Positions 1 through 8,493 of a stretch of DNA of 64,000 nucleotides are shown here, piece after piece. The notes under the pieces were generated by a model. It did no database searches, had not been told where the DNA came from, and was given only the letters and a program-made list of their open reading frames with translations. The stretch lies in assembly GCF_000297025.1 (NCBI RefSeq), contig NZ_CAKD01000013.1, positions 1 through 64,000 on the forward strand, written 5' to 3'. How positions within the stretch are numbered: position 1 is the stretch's first letter; the number at the start of each line of letters is the position of its first letter. This stretch comes from Lactobacillus pasteurii DSM 23907 = CRBIP 24.76. GTDB lineage: Bacteria > Bacillota > Bacilli > Lactobacillales > Lactobacillaceae. Position numbers and translations under genes: made by a program.

Positions 1-1604
1 ACTTAAACTTCCCACTTGCAAAAGTGGGCTTGTACCTTGAAAATTCAATAGTTTAGCCAATAAAAAAGCACAAGGCCTTTGTTCGCTTGATATAATTTAG
101 TCAACCACAACATCATCAATATCAAACGAAAGGCTTGTGCTATGTCTAGTTTACCATCATTCGATACTGAAAATGAACCTAAAATCGCCCGTTCTGTTGA
201 AAAGTTCTTCAAGGACTACAAAGTTATGGAGCTTCTCCGTAGATGTGGGCTCCGCAAGTCAAAAGGAATCCCTCTTTGGTCGATCCTTTCATACATCTTC
301 AGTAATGTGTTTCGAGACAGAAGCATGTACATGCAACAGAAGTCTGGCAAGTGTACTGCTGGCTTCTCCAAAAACACCTACTATCGATTCATGCAGAACC
401 CACATATCAACTGGCTCCGCTTCACTATTCTGCTAGCTGAGAAGATCGTCAATGGGCATCTGAAAGATCTGACCTCTGACCAACGTGCGGATTGCTTCGT
501 CTTTGACGATTCGCTCTACTCCAGAACTGGATACAAGAAGACTGAGCTGGCTGCCAAAGTATTCGACCACGTTTCGATGACCTACAAGAAGGGCTTTCGG
601 ATGATGACCATGGGTTGGACTGATGGATCCTCCTTCGTCCCAATCGCTTCATCTCTCTTGTCCTCAAAGAATGATCAGAATGTCATCGGGACAACCAAGA
701 AGATCGACAAGCGCACAATCGCGGCCAAAAGACGAATTATGGCCCAATCAAAGGGGACCGATGTAGTTATCCAGCTACTCGATCAAGCTTTGAAAGCAGG
801 GCTTACTGCTAAGTACGTCATGTTTGACACTTGGTTCTCCAATCCTCATCAGATCGTCCAGATCAAGCAACGTGACCTAAACGTAATTGCCATGGTGAAG
901 AAGAGTTCCAAGATCACATACGAGTTCGATGGTAAGCGGATGAACGTCAAGCAGATCTTCAGCGCATGCAAGAAGCGGCGAGGTCGTTCAAGATATCTCT
1001 TGTCCGTCCCTGTAAAGGTTGGAGATCCTGCCAAGGATGGTGCCCAGGTTGATGCCAGAATAGTCTGCGTAAGAAATCGCTCCAACCGCAAAGATTGGAT
1101 CGCTCTTATTTGCACGGACATGATGATCGATGAAAATGAGATCATCAGAATTTACGGCAAAAGATGGGACATCGAAGTCTTCTTCAAGACCTGCAAGAGT
1201 TTCTTGAAACTTGGTACTGAATACCACGGCCTCTCATATGATGCATTGACTGCCCATACGGCTTTCGTCTTTCTGCGCTACATGTTCATGTCAGTTGAGA
1301 AGCGAGATGATGAAGATGATAGGACAATAGGCGAGCTCTTTTACTGCATGATAGACGAGCTTGCGGACATTACTTTCCATCACTCCCTTCAGATCCTGGT
1401 GGAAGCCATGTTCGAGAGCGTGAAAGAGATCTTCCAACTGACAGAAGAGCAGATGGAAAGGTTCACCAAAGCTTTCATTTCCCGCCTCCCGAAGTACATG
1501 CAAGAGGCTATATCGCCATCACTAGCAGCATAATTGAATATTTACTGGTTAAACTATTGAGTTTTCAAGGCTTCATAGTTCTTTTTGGTGTGGGAAGTTT
1601 AAGT
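1..1604 (+). mobile_element. IS4-family insertion sequence
   Basis: The element is bounded by a perfect 15-bp inverted repeat: ACTTAAACTTCCCAC at 1-15 and its reverse complement at 1590-1604. Similarity continues inward for about 63 bp on each side, including a shared CCTTGAAAA.TCAATAGTTTA block. A small hairpin (CCCACTT/AAGTGGG, 10-27) follows the left end and could block read-through from outside. One transposase gene fills the middle. The left terminus coincides with the window edge, so the target duplication cannot be seen and the repeat may be longer. Confidence 0.9.
142..1533 (+). CDS. IS4-family transposase
   Basis: This 463-residue DDE transposase cuts and joins the ends of its own element. 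The IS4 hallmark Y-x2-R-x3-E-x6-K is complete in YGKRWDIEVFFKTCK (Y338, R341, E345, K352). Likely catalytic aspartates are in FVFDD (122-123) and MFDTWFS (D229). The gene lies alone between the inverted repeats, is the full length expected for the family, and has no internal stop, so the copy may still be active. GC and codon use look somewhat richer than in the neighbouring genes, in keeping with a mobile gene. An overlapping out-of-frame reading frame at 137-436 is a shadow. Confidence 0.93.
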   Translation: MSSLPSFDTENEPKIARSVEKFFKDYKVMELLRRCGLRKSKGIPLWSILSYIFSNVFRDRSMYMQQKSGKCTAGFSKNTYYRFMQNPHINWLRFTILLAEKIVNGHLKDLTSDQRADCFVFDDSLYSRTGYKKTELAAKVFDHVSMTYKKGFRMMTMGWTDGSSFVPIASSLLSSKNDQNVIGTTKKIDKRTIAAKRRIMAQSKGTDVVIQLLDQALKAGLTAKYVMFDTWFSNPHQIVQIKQRDLNVIAMVKKSSKITYEFDGKRMNVKQIFSACKKRRGRSRYLLSVPVKVGDPAKDGAQVDARIVCVRNRSNRKDWIALICTDMMIDENEIIRIYGKRWDIEVFFKTCKSFLKLGTEYHGLSYDALTAHTAFVFLRYMFMSVEKRDDEDDRTIGELFYCMIDELADITFHHSLQILVEAMFESVKEIFQLTEEQMERFTKAFISRLPKYMQEAISPSLAA

Positions 1605-1652
1605 AACATATAACAAGTAGATTTGCATTTTGAAAATTTTTAATATTGAATA

Positions 1653-1680
1653 ACAAAAAACCAACTCATGTGAGTTGGTT
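1653..1680 (-). terminator. Rho-independent terminator of B6 operon
   Basis: A perfect 11-bp stem (AACCAACTCA/TGAGTTGGTT) read on the minus strand is followed by TTTTTTGTT. It sits about 100 bp after the stop of the ECF S component. Confidence 0.8.
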
Positions 1681-1776
1681 AAAATTCTGAGTTTTTGGAT
1701 ATTATGTGTGTAACCCTCGAAGGGCTTGAGTCTATTCTAAGACTTTTTCGGTAGCAATGTAAACTAATATGCTCAA

Positions 1777-2340
1777 CTAAATTCTTTTTAGAATTGCCTT
1801 TGAACCGTTCTTCAAAGCAAAATACAAGATCGGCGTACAAATTGCTGTTGAAATCGAATTGATCACCGTAGCAGGTAGACTAAGAAATGATGCAACTAAG
1901 GCTGTTTTTAAAACAGCTCCTACCATCAAGTCTTCAACAATCGACACCGCATAGGTGGTGAAAATCTTGGTTACTCCAGCAACAATGGCAATAATCATGA
2001 TATTCTTCTTACTATCTTGATAGTGCATCCCCTTAAAAATTGCTGAAATCACGCTAGCTACTACAACCACTTCAAGCATCGTTAGCCAGCTGGTAGCCGC
2101 ATAACCATTCAAAAGGTCAAATGTCCCAAGGCCGATTATTCCAGCCAGCATCCCATTACGATAACCTAAAAATAAAATCGCTACTGCCGTCAGCGTATTG
2201 CCAAAGTGGATAAATGGCCGGCCAACCATAGCTGGGATTGGAATTCTAAATACCCAAATGCCTAAATAAATGATTGCTGCAAACATGGCCGTAAAGACCA
2301 TTGCTCTAAGCGAATTTTGCTCTTGTCTCATTTCACGCAC
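1777..2340 (-). CDS. ECF transporter S component, probably for vitamin B6
   Basis: This 187-residue integral membrane protein has about six hydrophobic segments and the look of a substrate-binding (S) subunit of an energy-coupling factor transporter. Such subunits use a shared ATPase/T module encoded elsewhere; none is in this window. The substrate is inferred from context: its start overlaps the end of the pyridoxine-kinase-like gene by 13 bp, so both are translated from one message, which suggests a pyridoxine/pyridoxal carrier (PdxU-type). Hydroxymethylpyrimidine is the main alternative, since related kinases act on it. Fold assignment is fairly firm, substrate is inferred. Confidence 0.75.
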   Translation of the reverse strand: MREMRQEQNSLRAMVFTAMFAAIIYLGIWVFRIPIPAMVGRPFIHFGNTLTAVAILFLGYRNGMLAGIIGLGTFDLLNGYAATSWLTMLEVVVVASVISAIFKGMHYQDSKKNIMIIAIVAGVTKIFTTYAVSIVEDLMVGAVLKTALVASFLSLPATVINSISTAICTPILYFALKNGSKAILKRI

Positions 2341-3152
2341 TTCCCTTTCAATTCATCTATTAACCATGATAAGGCCTGACTGCAATCCGGACCTAATCTT
2401 GGGTCTTGTTTTTTGGTTGATTCAATTGCTCGCAAAATGAACTGGCTGGCAATTTGACTTGCCGACAAGAAATCCCGCTCATTTGACAAGGTTGCTAATA
2501 ACGCACTAGCAAATAAATCACCGGTACCAAAATATGCTCGATCTATTCGTTTGACCTTTAGCTGAGTTATTTCTTGGTCATAGATCATCATGCCAATTTC
2601 TTGTTCATTTAACTCAATTCCAGTAATAACTGCCTGCTTTAAGCTAAATTTGGAAACCAGCTCTTCAATCAAATCAATCGCTTCTTCCATTGATTCAGCC
2701 TGCGACAAATCTTGATCAAGCAGCAATCTTGCCTCAGTTAAATTAGGAAGCAGAATATCAGCTAAACTAGCTAGACTTTTCATTTTTTCAACATAAGCTT
2801 GATCAAATCCGCGATACAACTTGCCATGATCAGCCATAGCCGGATCAAGCAAGAGTTGCTTTTTAGCTACGCTATTGGCATTTTTTAACCAAAAATCAAT
2901 CGCTTGCTTGCCTAAATAACCTAAATAAACCGCATCAAAATTGAGTTCCAATTGCTTCCAGTGATCTAAAATCGGCCCCAGCTGCTGACTTAAATCTAGA
3001 TAGGTATTATCAGGAAAACCCGTATGAGTTGAAAGCAAGGCAGTTGGCATTAAGGCTGGTCTAATGCCAGCAACTGTAAAAATTGGCAAAGCAGTCGCCA
3101 TCGATACCTGTCCCCAGGCGGATAAATCTTCACTAATTAGTATATTTTTCAA
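2328..3152 (-). CDS. Pyridoxine/pyridoxal kinase-like protein
   Basis: A 274-residue ribokinase-fold vitamin kinase (PdxK/PdxY group). It would phosphorylate vitamin B6 vitamers with ATP in the cytoplasm, trapping what the adjacent S component imports. Visible marks are an N-terminal start typical of the family (SEDLSAWGQVS), a mid-protein LLPNLTEA segment before the ATP site, and the anion-hole/catalytic-base motif FGTGDLFAS at about residues 218-226. It overlaps the downstream transporter gene and starts only a few bases after the phosphatase gene, so the three may form one operon. Hydroxymethylpyrimidine kinase (ThiD) is the less likely alternative. Confidence 0.85.
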   Translation of the reverse strand: MKNILISEDLSAWGQVSMATALPIFTVAGIRPALMPTALLSTHTGFPDNTYLDLSQQLGPILDHWKQLELNFDAVYLGYLGKQAIDFWLKNANSVAKKQLLLDPAMADHGKLYRGFDQAYVEKMKSLASLADILLPNLTEARLLLDQDLSQAESMEEAIDLIEELVSKFSLKQAVITGIELNEQEIGMMIYDQEITQLKVKRIDRAYFGTGDLFASALLATLSNERDFLSASQIASQFILRAIESTKKQDPRLGPDCSQALSWLIDELKGKCVK

Positions 3153-3157
3153 AATCG

Positions 3158-4015
3158 TTAATTCTCCGGATTTGCTAATGTATTTTGGTAGTTATAAACC
3201 TTCACCAATTTTCCTTGGCTATTTAAGACAACCACATTGCCATCATTATGTGGATAGGCAAGTGGATCAGAATGCGACCCTCCATCAGTGAAAATTCGCG
3301 CAGGTTCACCTGGATATTGAATTTTCACAACTGGATTGAGCTCCGAGCTGCTTACCCTAGTGCCATCTTCATAACTGCCCAAAATATGAGCTGTGGGAGT
3401 ATGGCCAGTTACGATCGTTTTGCCAGTTTTATTATGGGCAAAAATCTTCTTTATCGGATCACTATATAAGTAAGGCTCTCTAATCCAAATTCGATAAAAG
3501 TCATAGTCATATTGGTGGCGATGAACATCCAGCTTTTGAGCATAGGTTTCCGGCTTGTTGTAGAACTCATCTGGTCTAACTCCAGCATGCACAAAAATTA
3601 TGTTGGGCGTTTCAAACATGATTGGCTTATCACTTAAAAATTGATAATACTTGCTCTGTCTGATCGCCTCAGGTTCAGCCAGCTCGCCAAACAATTGCAA
3701 AAGCGTTTTATCGCCTGAATTATAAAACCAAATTCCATCTTGATGTTCTACCTGATTTGCATAGTTAAGAAACATCTGTTCATGATTTCCGCACAAGATG
3801 ACTGCTTTTTGCTTCATCAAATATTCCAAAACTTCCTTAACGTAAGCTCGGCCATCAACATAATCTCCTCCAGCAACAAGCAAGGCTGTAGGATAGTCTT
3901 TTTTAGCCCGTTCAATTAATTCCAAAGTCTCAAGATTGCCGTGAATATCGGAAACAAAAATATAATACGGAAAACTTTCATCAGTAATCAGAGTTCGATC
4001 GACAGTGCGATTCAT
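3158..4015 (-). CDS. Metallophosphoesterase (PPP-type phosphatase)
   Basis: A 285-residue dimetal phosphatase of the PPP/ApaH-like superfamily. All metal-binding blocks are visible in order: SDIHGN (22-27), GGDYVDGR (49-56), GNHE (76-79), VHAG (142-145) and GHTPTAH (204-210). It probably removes phosphate from proteins or small molecules in the cytoplasm; the actual substrate cannot be read from the sequence. It is the first gene of a likely three-gene run with the B6 kinase (5 bp apart) and S component. There is no signal peptide. A bis(5'-nucleosyl)-tetraphosphatase role (PrpE-like) is possible. Confidence 0.85.
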   Translation of the reverse strand: MNRTVDRTLITDESFPYYIFVSDIHGNLETLELIERAKKDYPTALLVAGGDYVDGRAYVKEVLEYLMKQKAVILCGNHEQMFLNYANQVEHQDGIWFYNSGDKTLLQLFGELAEPEAIRQSKYYQFLSDKPIMFETPNIIFVHAGVRPDEFYNKPETYAQKLDVHRHQYDYDFYRIWIREPYLYSDPIKKIFAHNKTGKTIVTGHTPTAHILGSYEDGTRVSSSELNPVVKIQYPGEPARIFTDGGSHSDPLAYPHNDGNVVVLNSQGKLVKVYNYQNTLANPEN

Positions 4016-4173
4016 TGCTATGCCCCCTTCGTCGAGTTAAAAGTTAGGCAAATATCATTTACTATACATTCTTTTTTAATATTATATCAAATAATTGCGC
4101 TCTAAGCGAATTTCACACTTCAAATGTCTTATTTAAAAAATTGGTCTTCACCAAAATAATTTTATCAAAAAAC

Positions 4174-4207
4174 AAAGGGTTAGAGAAATCAGAATTCCCT
4201 AACCCTT
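4174..4207 (-). terminator. Terminator behind a decayed surface-protein gene
   Basis: The stem AAGGGTTAG/CTAACCCTT, read on the minus strand, is followed by TTTGTTTTTT. It begins 5 bp after the stop codon of the remnant at 4212-4370, which supports that remnant having been a real 3' end. Confidence 0.75.
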
Positions 4208-4211
4208 CGAG

Positions 4212-4420
4212 CTATTTGATTTTAGCTGCAAAAATTGAACCACGATAGAGTATTTTATGCTTAATTTTTTTGTAAGCTACAGCTAAAATCAGCATAGCTC
4301 CTGCTAGTATCACTAGTTTTAGCTTATAATCAGTAGCACTAGCAGGAGTATGTATTTTACCCGTAGCCTAATTTCACGGAAAATTCTCGCCAGTGATATC
4401 AACTTCTTCAATATATATTA
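4212..4420 (-). pseudogene. C-terminal remnant of a membrane-anchored surface protein
   Basis: Reading the minus strand, an open stretch of about 51 codons ends at 4212 and encodes a short Thr/Ala/Ser segment, a clear hydrophobic span (LVILAGAMLILAVAY) and a basic tail (KKIKHK...AAKIK), the shape of a cell-surface anchor. In-frame stop TAG at 4368-4370 closes it upstream, but another frame just above it (EEVDITGENFP) also looks coding, so a frameshift probably separates the two. There is no start codon or ribosome site. A terminator follows directly. I read it as the tail of a lost surface protein; its identity is unknown. The block also holds nested inverted repeats. Confidence 0.5.
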
Positions 4421-4637
4421 TAGTATTACTTTTTTAGATTGACAAGATGTTATTTTTTAATGGGTTCGCACCAGGAGCGAGTTAGTTGTTATTTTTAAAT
4501 TTTTTATATTATCTACAAAAAATAAAATAATAACAGTTTTGTTGATTTAAATTAAACTATTTTCAGAAATGCTTTTCTAAAACATCTCAAAATAGCGCGG
4601 TTGATGCATAGGCTAAAGCTTATGATAGATATTTACA
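4371..4637. other. AT-rich spacer
   Basis: Apart from the first 50 bases, which may belong to the remnant before it, I see no gene, terminator or clear promoter here. Confidence 0.5.
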
Positions 4638-5133
4638 TTAGTCCAATTTTAAATCCGTTTGATAATATAACAGATCTATCCTTTGATGCGTTTTTTCTTT
4701 GCTGATTTTCAAGTTGAATTTTTTGTCGCTTTGATTTATGACAGAAAAATCACCAAAAAATTCTTCGCTTTGGTCTAAAAAATCCGCAAAATAATCCCCG
4801 CAGCAATAGCAGCACTTCGGCATTTTAAAACTGGCCTTTTCCAGCAAAATCTCGTTAGTAATGCAAGCTTGGCTTGTCTGATCTATTAACTGCTGACAAC
4901 GCTTAAATTGTGGCGAATTAAGATGGATTTGATAAGCGGCTTGGTTTTGATATATTTCAAACAGATATTTCATACTTGGATCTTGTGTTTGACTTGCCAG
5001 CATCAAAGTTCCCGGTTCATTTTTAATCGAAACGCTCATATTTTCGATCACAGCCTTAATAAATTTAGCTTATCAGTGGCAATCGTCAGCTCAACTCAAA
5101 TAGATTGCAGACAGGAGTTTCAGTTAGTTTCAT
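4638..5133 (-). pseudogene. Antibiotic-biosynthesis-monooxygenase (ABM) family protein, two frameshifts
   Basis: A good ribosome site (AGGAAAAGTA) precedes ATG at 5133, which begins MKLTETPVCNLFELS and then hits TGA. The reading continues in a second frame (LTIATDK) and then a third (AKFIKAVIENMSVSIKNEPG), which stays open to 4638. Together these reconstruct the normal ABM N-terminus (small ferredoxin-like monooxygenase, quinol or heme-degrading type), so two single-base lesions near 5085 and 5068 break it. The intact 3' part could only start at an internal GTG (5051) or ATG (5039) without a ribosome site. The C-terminal half contains a CCYCC cysteine cluster not typical of the family. The repair by two shifts is my reading of the sequence. 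Confidence 0.65.
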
Positions 5134-5237
5134 TACTTTTCCTACTTTCTTTTTCTAGTTAACTTTATTGTAAAAAGAGAACTGCTAAATGTGTAATACC
5201 TATGTTTAATTGCTAGCCTTAGCTAAAGGTTATCGAA

Positions 5238-5265
5238 AAAAGATCAGCCCTAAAAGCTGATCTTT
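5238..5265 (-). terminator. Rho-independent terminator
   Basis: The stem AAAGATCAGC/GCTGATCTTT with flanking T residues starts 5 bp after the stop of the 813-residue gene. Confidence 0.8.
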
Positions 5266-5269
5266 CGCG

Positions 5270-7711
5270 TTATATTTCTTCAATTAATTGAACAAAACTT
5301 GGTGCTAGTAACACTGCCTTGTTGGTAGTTTCATCATGAGCTGCGATAAAGCTTGGATTAGTGCGGTAAGCTAATTTAGCTAATTCCACTTGTGCCTGTT
5401 TGAGGCTAGTCCAATCATCAGCAAAATAACTGCCATTCGCTGTAATAATGCGTACTTTAGCTTGAACATTATTAGCAATTTCTACTTTATCTGCCTCTTG
5501 TTTGACTGCTGGCTTTTTGGCCACCTTGATGACAGTCTTTTCTGGTTTAGCAGCGGGCTTCTTTTCTTTATTTTCAACTGCTGGAGTTTGACCAAGTTCT
5601 CTGGCAGCCTTAGCAAGTTCTTCGACCTTGTCGCCGATCTTGGTCGTTGCTTCAAGTTTTGCTTGTTTGGCCTTTTCTAGCAAGTTAAGGCTCCGAACTT
5701 GTTTGGCTTTTTTGGCTTCCAATTTTTGTTCAAATTCCTCCTTGTTCTTCTTGAAATAATCTAGCAATAAGAAGTAAATTTCGGCACTAAAGCGCCAAGT
5801 GCCTTGATCGTTTAGCCAGATTCCTTCTTCTTGGCCACACTTTTGGGCAACTTCAGCTAAGTCTTTGCCAGTGAAGTCTAACTCTTGAACAGGAATGCCT
5901 TGTTGGCGCAATTTCTTCAAGGCAGAGCTTTCCGGCATGACTGCCTTAAGCGTCACGTATGATCTAAGCAAAGTCTTGCGCAATTTCTTATAGCTTGGTA
6001 AAGGAATTGCCTTAGCATCAAAGCTTGGCGCATGAACTTGGCCCTTCTTATCGACTAAATTCATCAAGACGTTGCTGCCGATGAAGACTTGTTCATTTGT
6101 AGCTAAATCTTCTTGCAAGTCCTTTGGACTCTTATATTCAACTTCCTTATTAGGGGCTTGTTCTTTGACTGCTTGATCTTGTAAATCGGCTTCAGGCTCT
6201 TCTTTTTCTTTGACTGGCTCAGCCACGCTTAAGGCTGGCTTTTCTACCGGAGCTGGTAAAGCCTTGGCTGGCTCTTTGATTTCTTCTTCGACTTCTTCAA
6301 GTTCATCTTCTGAAATAAAGCGACTTAAGTCTAAGACTACCTCATTGTCGACATAAGTTTCTTCTCCAACAGTGTAAACATTGCGGTCAGGATCTAATAG
6401 CAACTTGTTAGCCATGTCTTCTTGCTTAATCAGTTGATGACTATAAAGCAAACCATCTATGCAGCTTCGAATTTCCGATCTATTTTGATTATGGTCATAA
6501 GCCCAAGCCAAATATTTCATTAAAATTGGCCGAGCAGTGAAATGAATCTGTCGATCTTTGAATAAATAATAACCCAGGAGCAATTCTTTATCAGCTGGCA
6601 AAGTCTCAGTTTGCGGATAATTGCTAAAAGTTACATCCTCAACATCAGCTAGCTTTTCCAGATCCTCACTGTCTCTTTTGGCCTTAAAGCGCAAATGAAC
6701 GCCATCAAATTGATCTTTTCTTACAATTAAGTCAACTGGCAAATCAATTTTTTGGCTAGAAGAAACTAGCGCTGACAAGCGATATCCATTGGTAATCCAA
6801 ATATTCTTAAGCTCGTACTCTAGCTTATATTCGCCATTTCGAATCACTGGACGAATGTCCTTAATGCCAGCTGCATAATTTCTCCGGCGCTTGTCGATAA
6901 TTTGATAATTCTTTTTTGCTTCAAGATTGGTCTCTAGACGCTCAAAGTATTTATCATAGCGTGCAGGTTGGTAGCGAACATCTACATGTCCGCGGAGCTC
7001 ATCAAAGCTCTTAAAGTTGTCATTGACGTTATCTGTTATGAGCAGATTATCGTTAACCTTATCGGTTATATTTGAACTATTTTGCAATTCTAAGGACCAG
7101 TCATCGCCGCGATCATAATCAGAAATAATTCTCTGAACTAAATCTGCTCCTTTGGTATATTTGACAGGTACGCCGATAGCGGTAATGACAGTTGATCCTA
7201 AGCCATACTTGCCATGGCCATATTCTTTAACCAAACTAAAACCTTGAATAACATCCCCAATGGAAACTTTCTGCTTATGTTCAATTGGCGGAATAGCCAT
7301 CATCCGAATATTAGCTACTTGTAGCCACAAGTGATAATCGATCGGTCTACCGGTATGAAAGACCTGTTGATCAATTCCACCAAATTCAACTTTATCAATT
7401 AAAATATCACCCACCGGCTTCTTGCTGGCATTTGGCGTTGTTACGTGACTAATAATCCCCTGCCACATTACTGGTCGATCAACTTCAAAATATGGCTTTA
7501 GTCTTATGTGATCTGAATATTCATATTCCTGCTCATTCCTCAACTTGGTTAATGTCTTAATCCTAAATATATTGAGCGTACCATTCTTCTTAGCCTTATC
7601 TAGTGGCTCTTTCAACTGACAAAACGGGATCTGTGAGCCATCTATCTGATCAAGTGGATCATTCTTCTTGCGCTCATGAATCAGATGCTTCAACTTTTTT
7701 TTGTCCATCAC
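5270..7711 (-). CDS. Unrecognised 813-residue cytoplasmic protein
   Basis: I do not recognise this protein. It is large, has no signal peptide or membrane span, and begins with a Lys-rich segment. Residues about 60-200 form a beta-rich, Gly/Val-containing region with YGHGKYGLGS in its middle. A short internal repeat (ITDKVNDN/ITDNVNDN) lies near residues 215-230. A Glu/Lys/Pro/Ala-rich linker spans about 470-540 and a Lys/Ala coiled-coil-like stretch about 660-760. It stands alone with its own terminator and ATG start; ribosome site AGGGTAGTG is upstream. Neighbours give no clue. A cell-division, replication or structural role would be guesswork. Confidence 0.7.
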   Translation of the reverse strand: MMDKKKLKHLIHERKKNDPLDQIDGSQIPFCQLKEPLDKAKKNGTLNIFRIKTLTKLRNEQEYEYSDHIRLKPYFEVDRPVMWQGIISHVTTPNASKKPVGDILIDKVEFGGIDQQVFHTGRPIDYHLWLQVANIRMMAIPPIEHKQKVSIGDVIQGFSLVKEYGHGKYGLGSTVITAIGVPVKYTKGADLVQRIISDYDRGDDWSLELQNSSNITDKVNDNLLITDNVNDNFKSFDELRGHVDVRYQPARYDKYFERLETNLEAKKNYQIIDKRRRNYAAGIKDIRPVIRNGEYKLEYELKNIWITNGYRLSALVSSSQKIDLPVDLIVRKDQFDGVHLRFKAKRDSEDLEKLADVEDVTFSNYPQTETLPADKELLLGYYLFKDRQIHFTARPILMKYLAWAYDHNQNRSEIRSCIDGLLYSHQLIKQEDMANKLLLDPDRNVYTVGEETYVDNEVVLDLSRFISEDELEEVEEEIKEPAKALPAPVEKPALSVAEPVKEKEEPEADLQDQAVKEQAPNKEVEYKSPKDLQEDLATNEQVFIGSNVLMNLVDKKGQVHAPSFDAKAIPLPSYKKLRKTLLRSYVTLKAVMPESSALKKLRQQGIPVQELDFTGKDLAEVAQKCGQEEGIWLNDQGTWRFSAEIYFLLLDYFKKNKEEFEQKLEAKKAKQVRSLNLLEKAKQAKLEATTKIGDKVEELAKAARELGQTPAVENKEKKPAAKPEKTVIKVAKKPAVKQEADKVEIANNVQAKVRIITANGSYFADDWTSLKQAQVELAKLAYRTNPSFIAAHDETTNKAVLLAPSFVQLIEEI

Positions 7712-7805
7712 TATCCTACCCTTCTATTTAAAAAATAATCTGTTTTTTTGTTTAGTTTTTATATTTACCTATCTCCATTATGAACTATTTTATTAATTCT
7801 GTCTT

Positions 7806-7856
7806 AAAAAAATCAAAAAACTGCAGTTCCAATATGTCAAACATCAGAAACTGCAG
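7806..7856 (-). terminator. Rho-independent terminator
   Basis: Arms CTGCAGTTYC / GAACTGCAG (7821-7830 and 7847-7856) are followed, on the minus strand, by TTTTTTGATTTTTT. It would stop transcription of the 159-residue gene at 7945-8424. Nothing else is seen between 7712 and 7944. Confidence 0.6.
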
Positions 7857-7944
7857 CTGTAAGATTTGTATGTATAAAAAAAGTAATTTAATTTAGGAAA
7901 ATCCCCTATCTCAATTTTAGGCTAAAATGCCCTTTTTGTACAAA

Positions 7945-8424
7945 TTATTGGCTCTTTTTGGTCGCTTTTTTTGCAATCTTTTTCAAATTCCAGCGAATGC
8001 GCCGAATCTGTCTTTGCTTTTTTCGAATTTGTGTTCGTTTCAATTCATTATGCCAATATCTTAAAGCAACCCAAATGGCAAAACGATTGTAGCTCAAATA
8101 ATCGTGCTTCAAATAATTATAGGCACCGCGAAAGTCTAACAAGTGTTCAGGCGTGACGAATTGATTTCTCGTCCAATTGCTTCCGCGATGGCTTGAAATA
8201 TTGATTTTCTTAACTTTTCCAACCGTTAATGGTGCATGACCATTGATATACTCTCTAGTCGAAACAGTAATGTAATTCCCAATCATGGTATTTTTCCATT
8301 CCCGATTCGTCTGACTCTCCAAAAATAGCGCCTGGCGCAAGACCTTGCTGACGCAGTACCATTTTTGCTCGCCATTAGGGAATTCTATCAGGAACCAAAT
8401 ATACCGTCTATGCTGTCTTGTCAA
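7945..8424 (-). CDS. Unrecognised basic protein, 159 residues
   Basis: I do not recognise the family. The first two thirds look like a small folded domain rich in Trp and Tyr (WFLIEFPNGEQKWY near the N-terminus). The last 35 residues are almost all Lys, Arg and Gln (RKKQRQIRRIRWNLKKIAKKATKK), which suggests contact with nucleic acid or another acidic surface. There is no signal peptide or membrane segment. It is transcribed alone between the 813-residue gene and the FetAB-like pair, on the same strand, with its own terminator. The alternative is a lineage-specific protein of unknown role. Confidence 0.65.
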   Translation of the reverse strand: MTRQHRRYIWFLIEFPNGEQKWYCVSKVLRQALFLESQTNREWKNTMIGNYITVSTREYINGHAPLTVGKVKKINISSHRGSNWTRNQFVTPEHLLDFRGAYNYLKHDYLSYNRFAIWVALRYWHNELKRTQIRKKQRQIRRIRWNLKKIAKKATKKSQ

Positions 8425-8493
8425 TCTATCCTAAGCCCCTTTAAATTTATCTTTTTCTATTTTACCAAACTATTTATGCTTAGGGATAGTCAT

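Noticed and set aside
137-436. Overlapping frame at the start of the transposase gene
   Set aside because: It lies out of frame inside the transposase, has no ribosome site of its own and looks like a shadow, not a programmed-frameshift product.
5270-8424. The two unknown genes as prophage remnants
   Set aside because: No integrase, capsid, terminase or attachment repeat lies near, and their codon use matches the neighbours.
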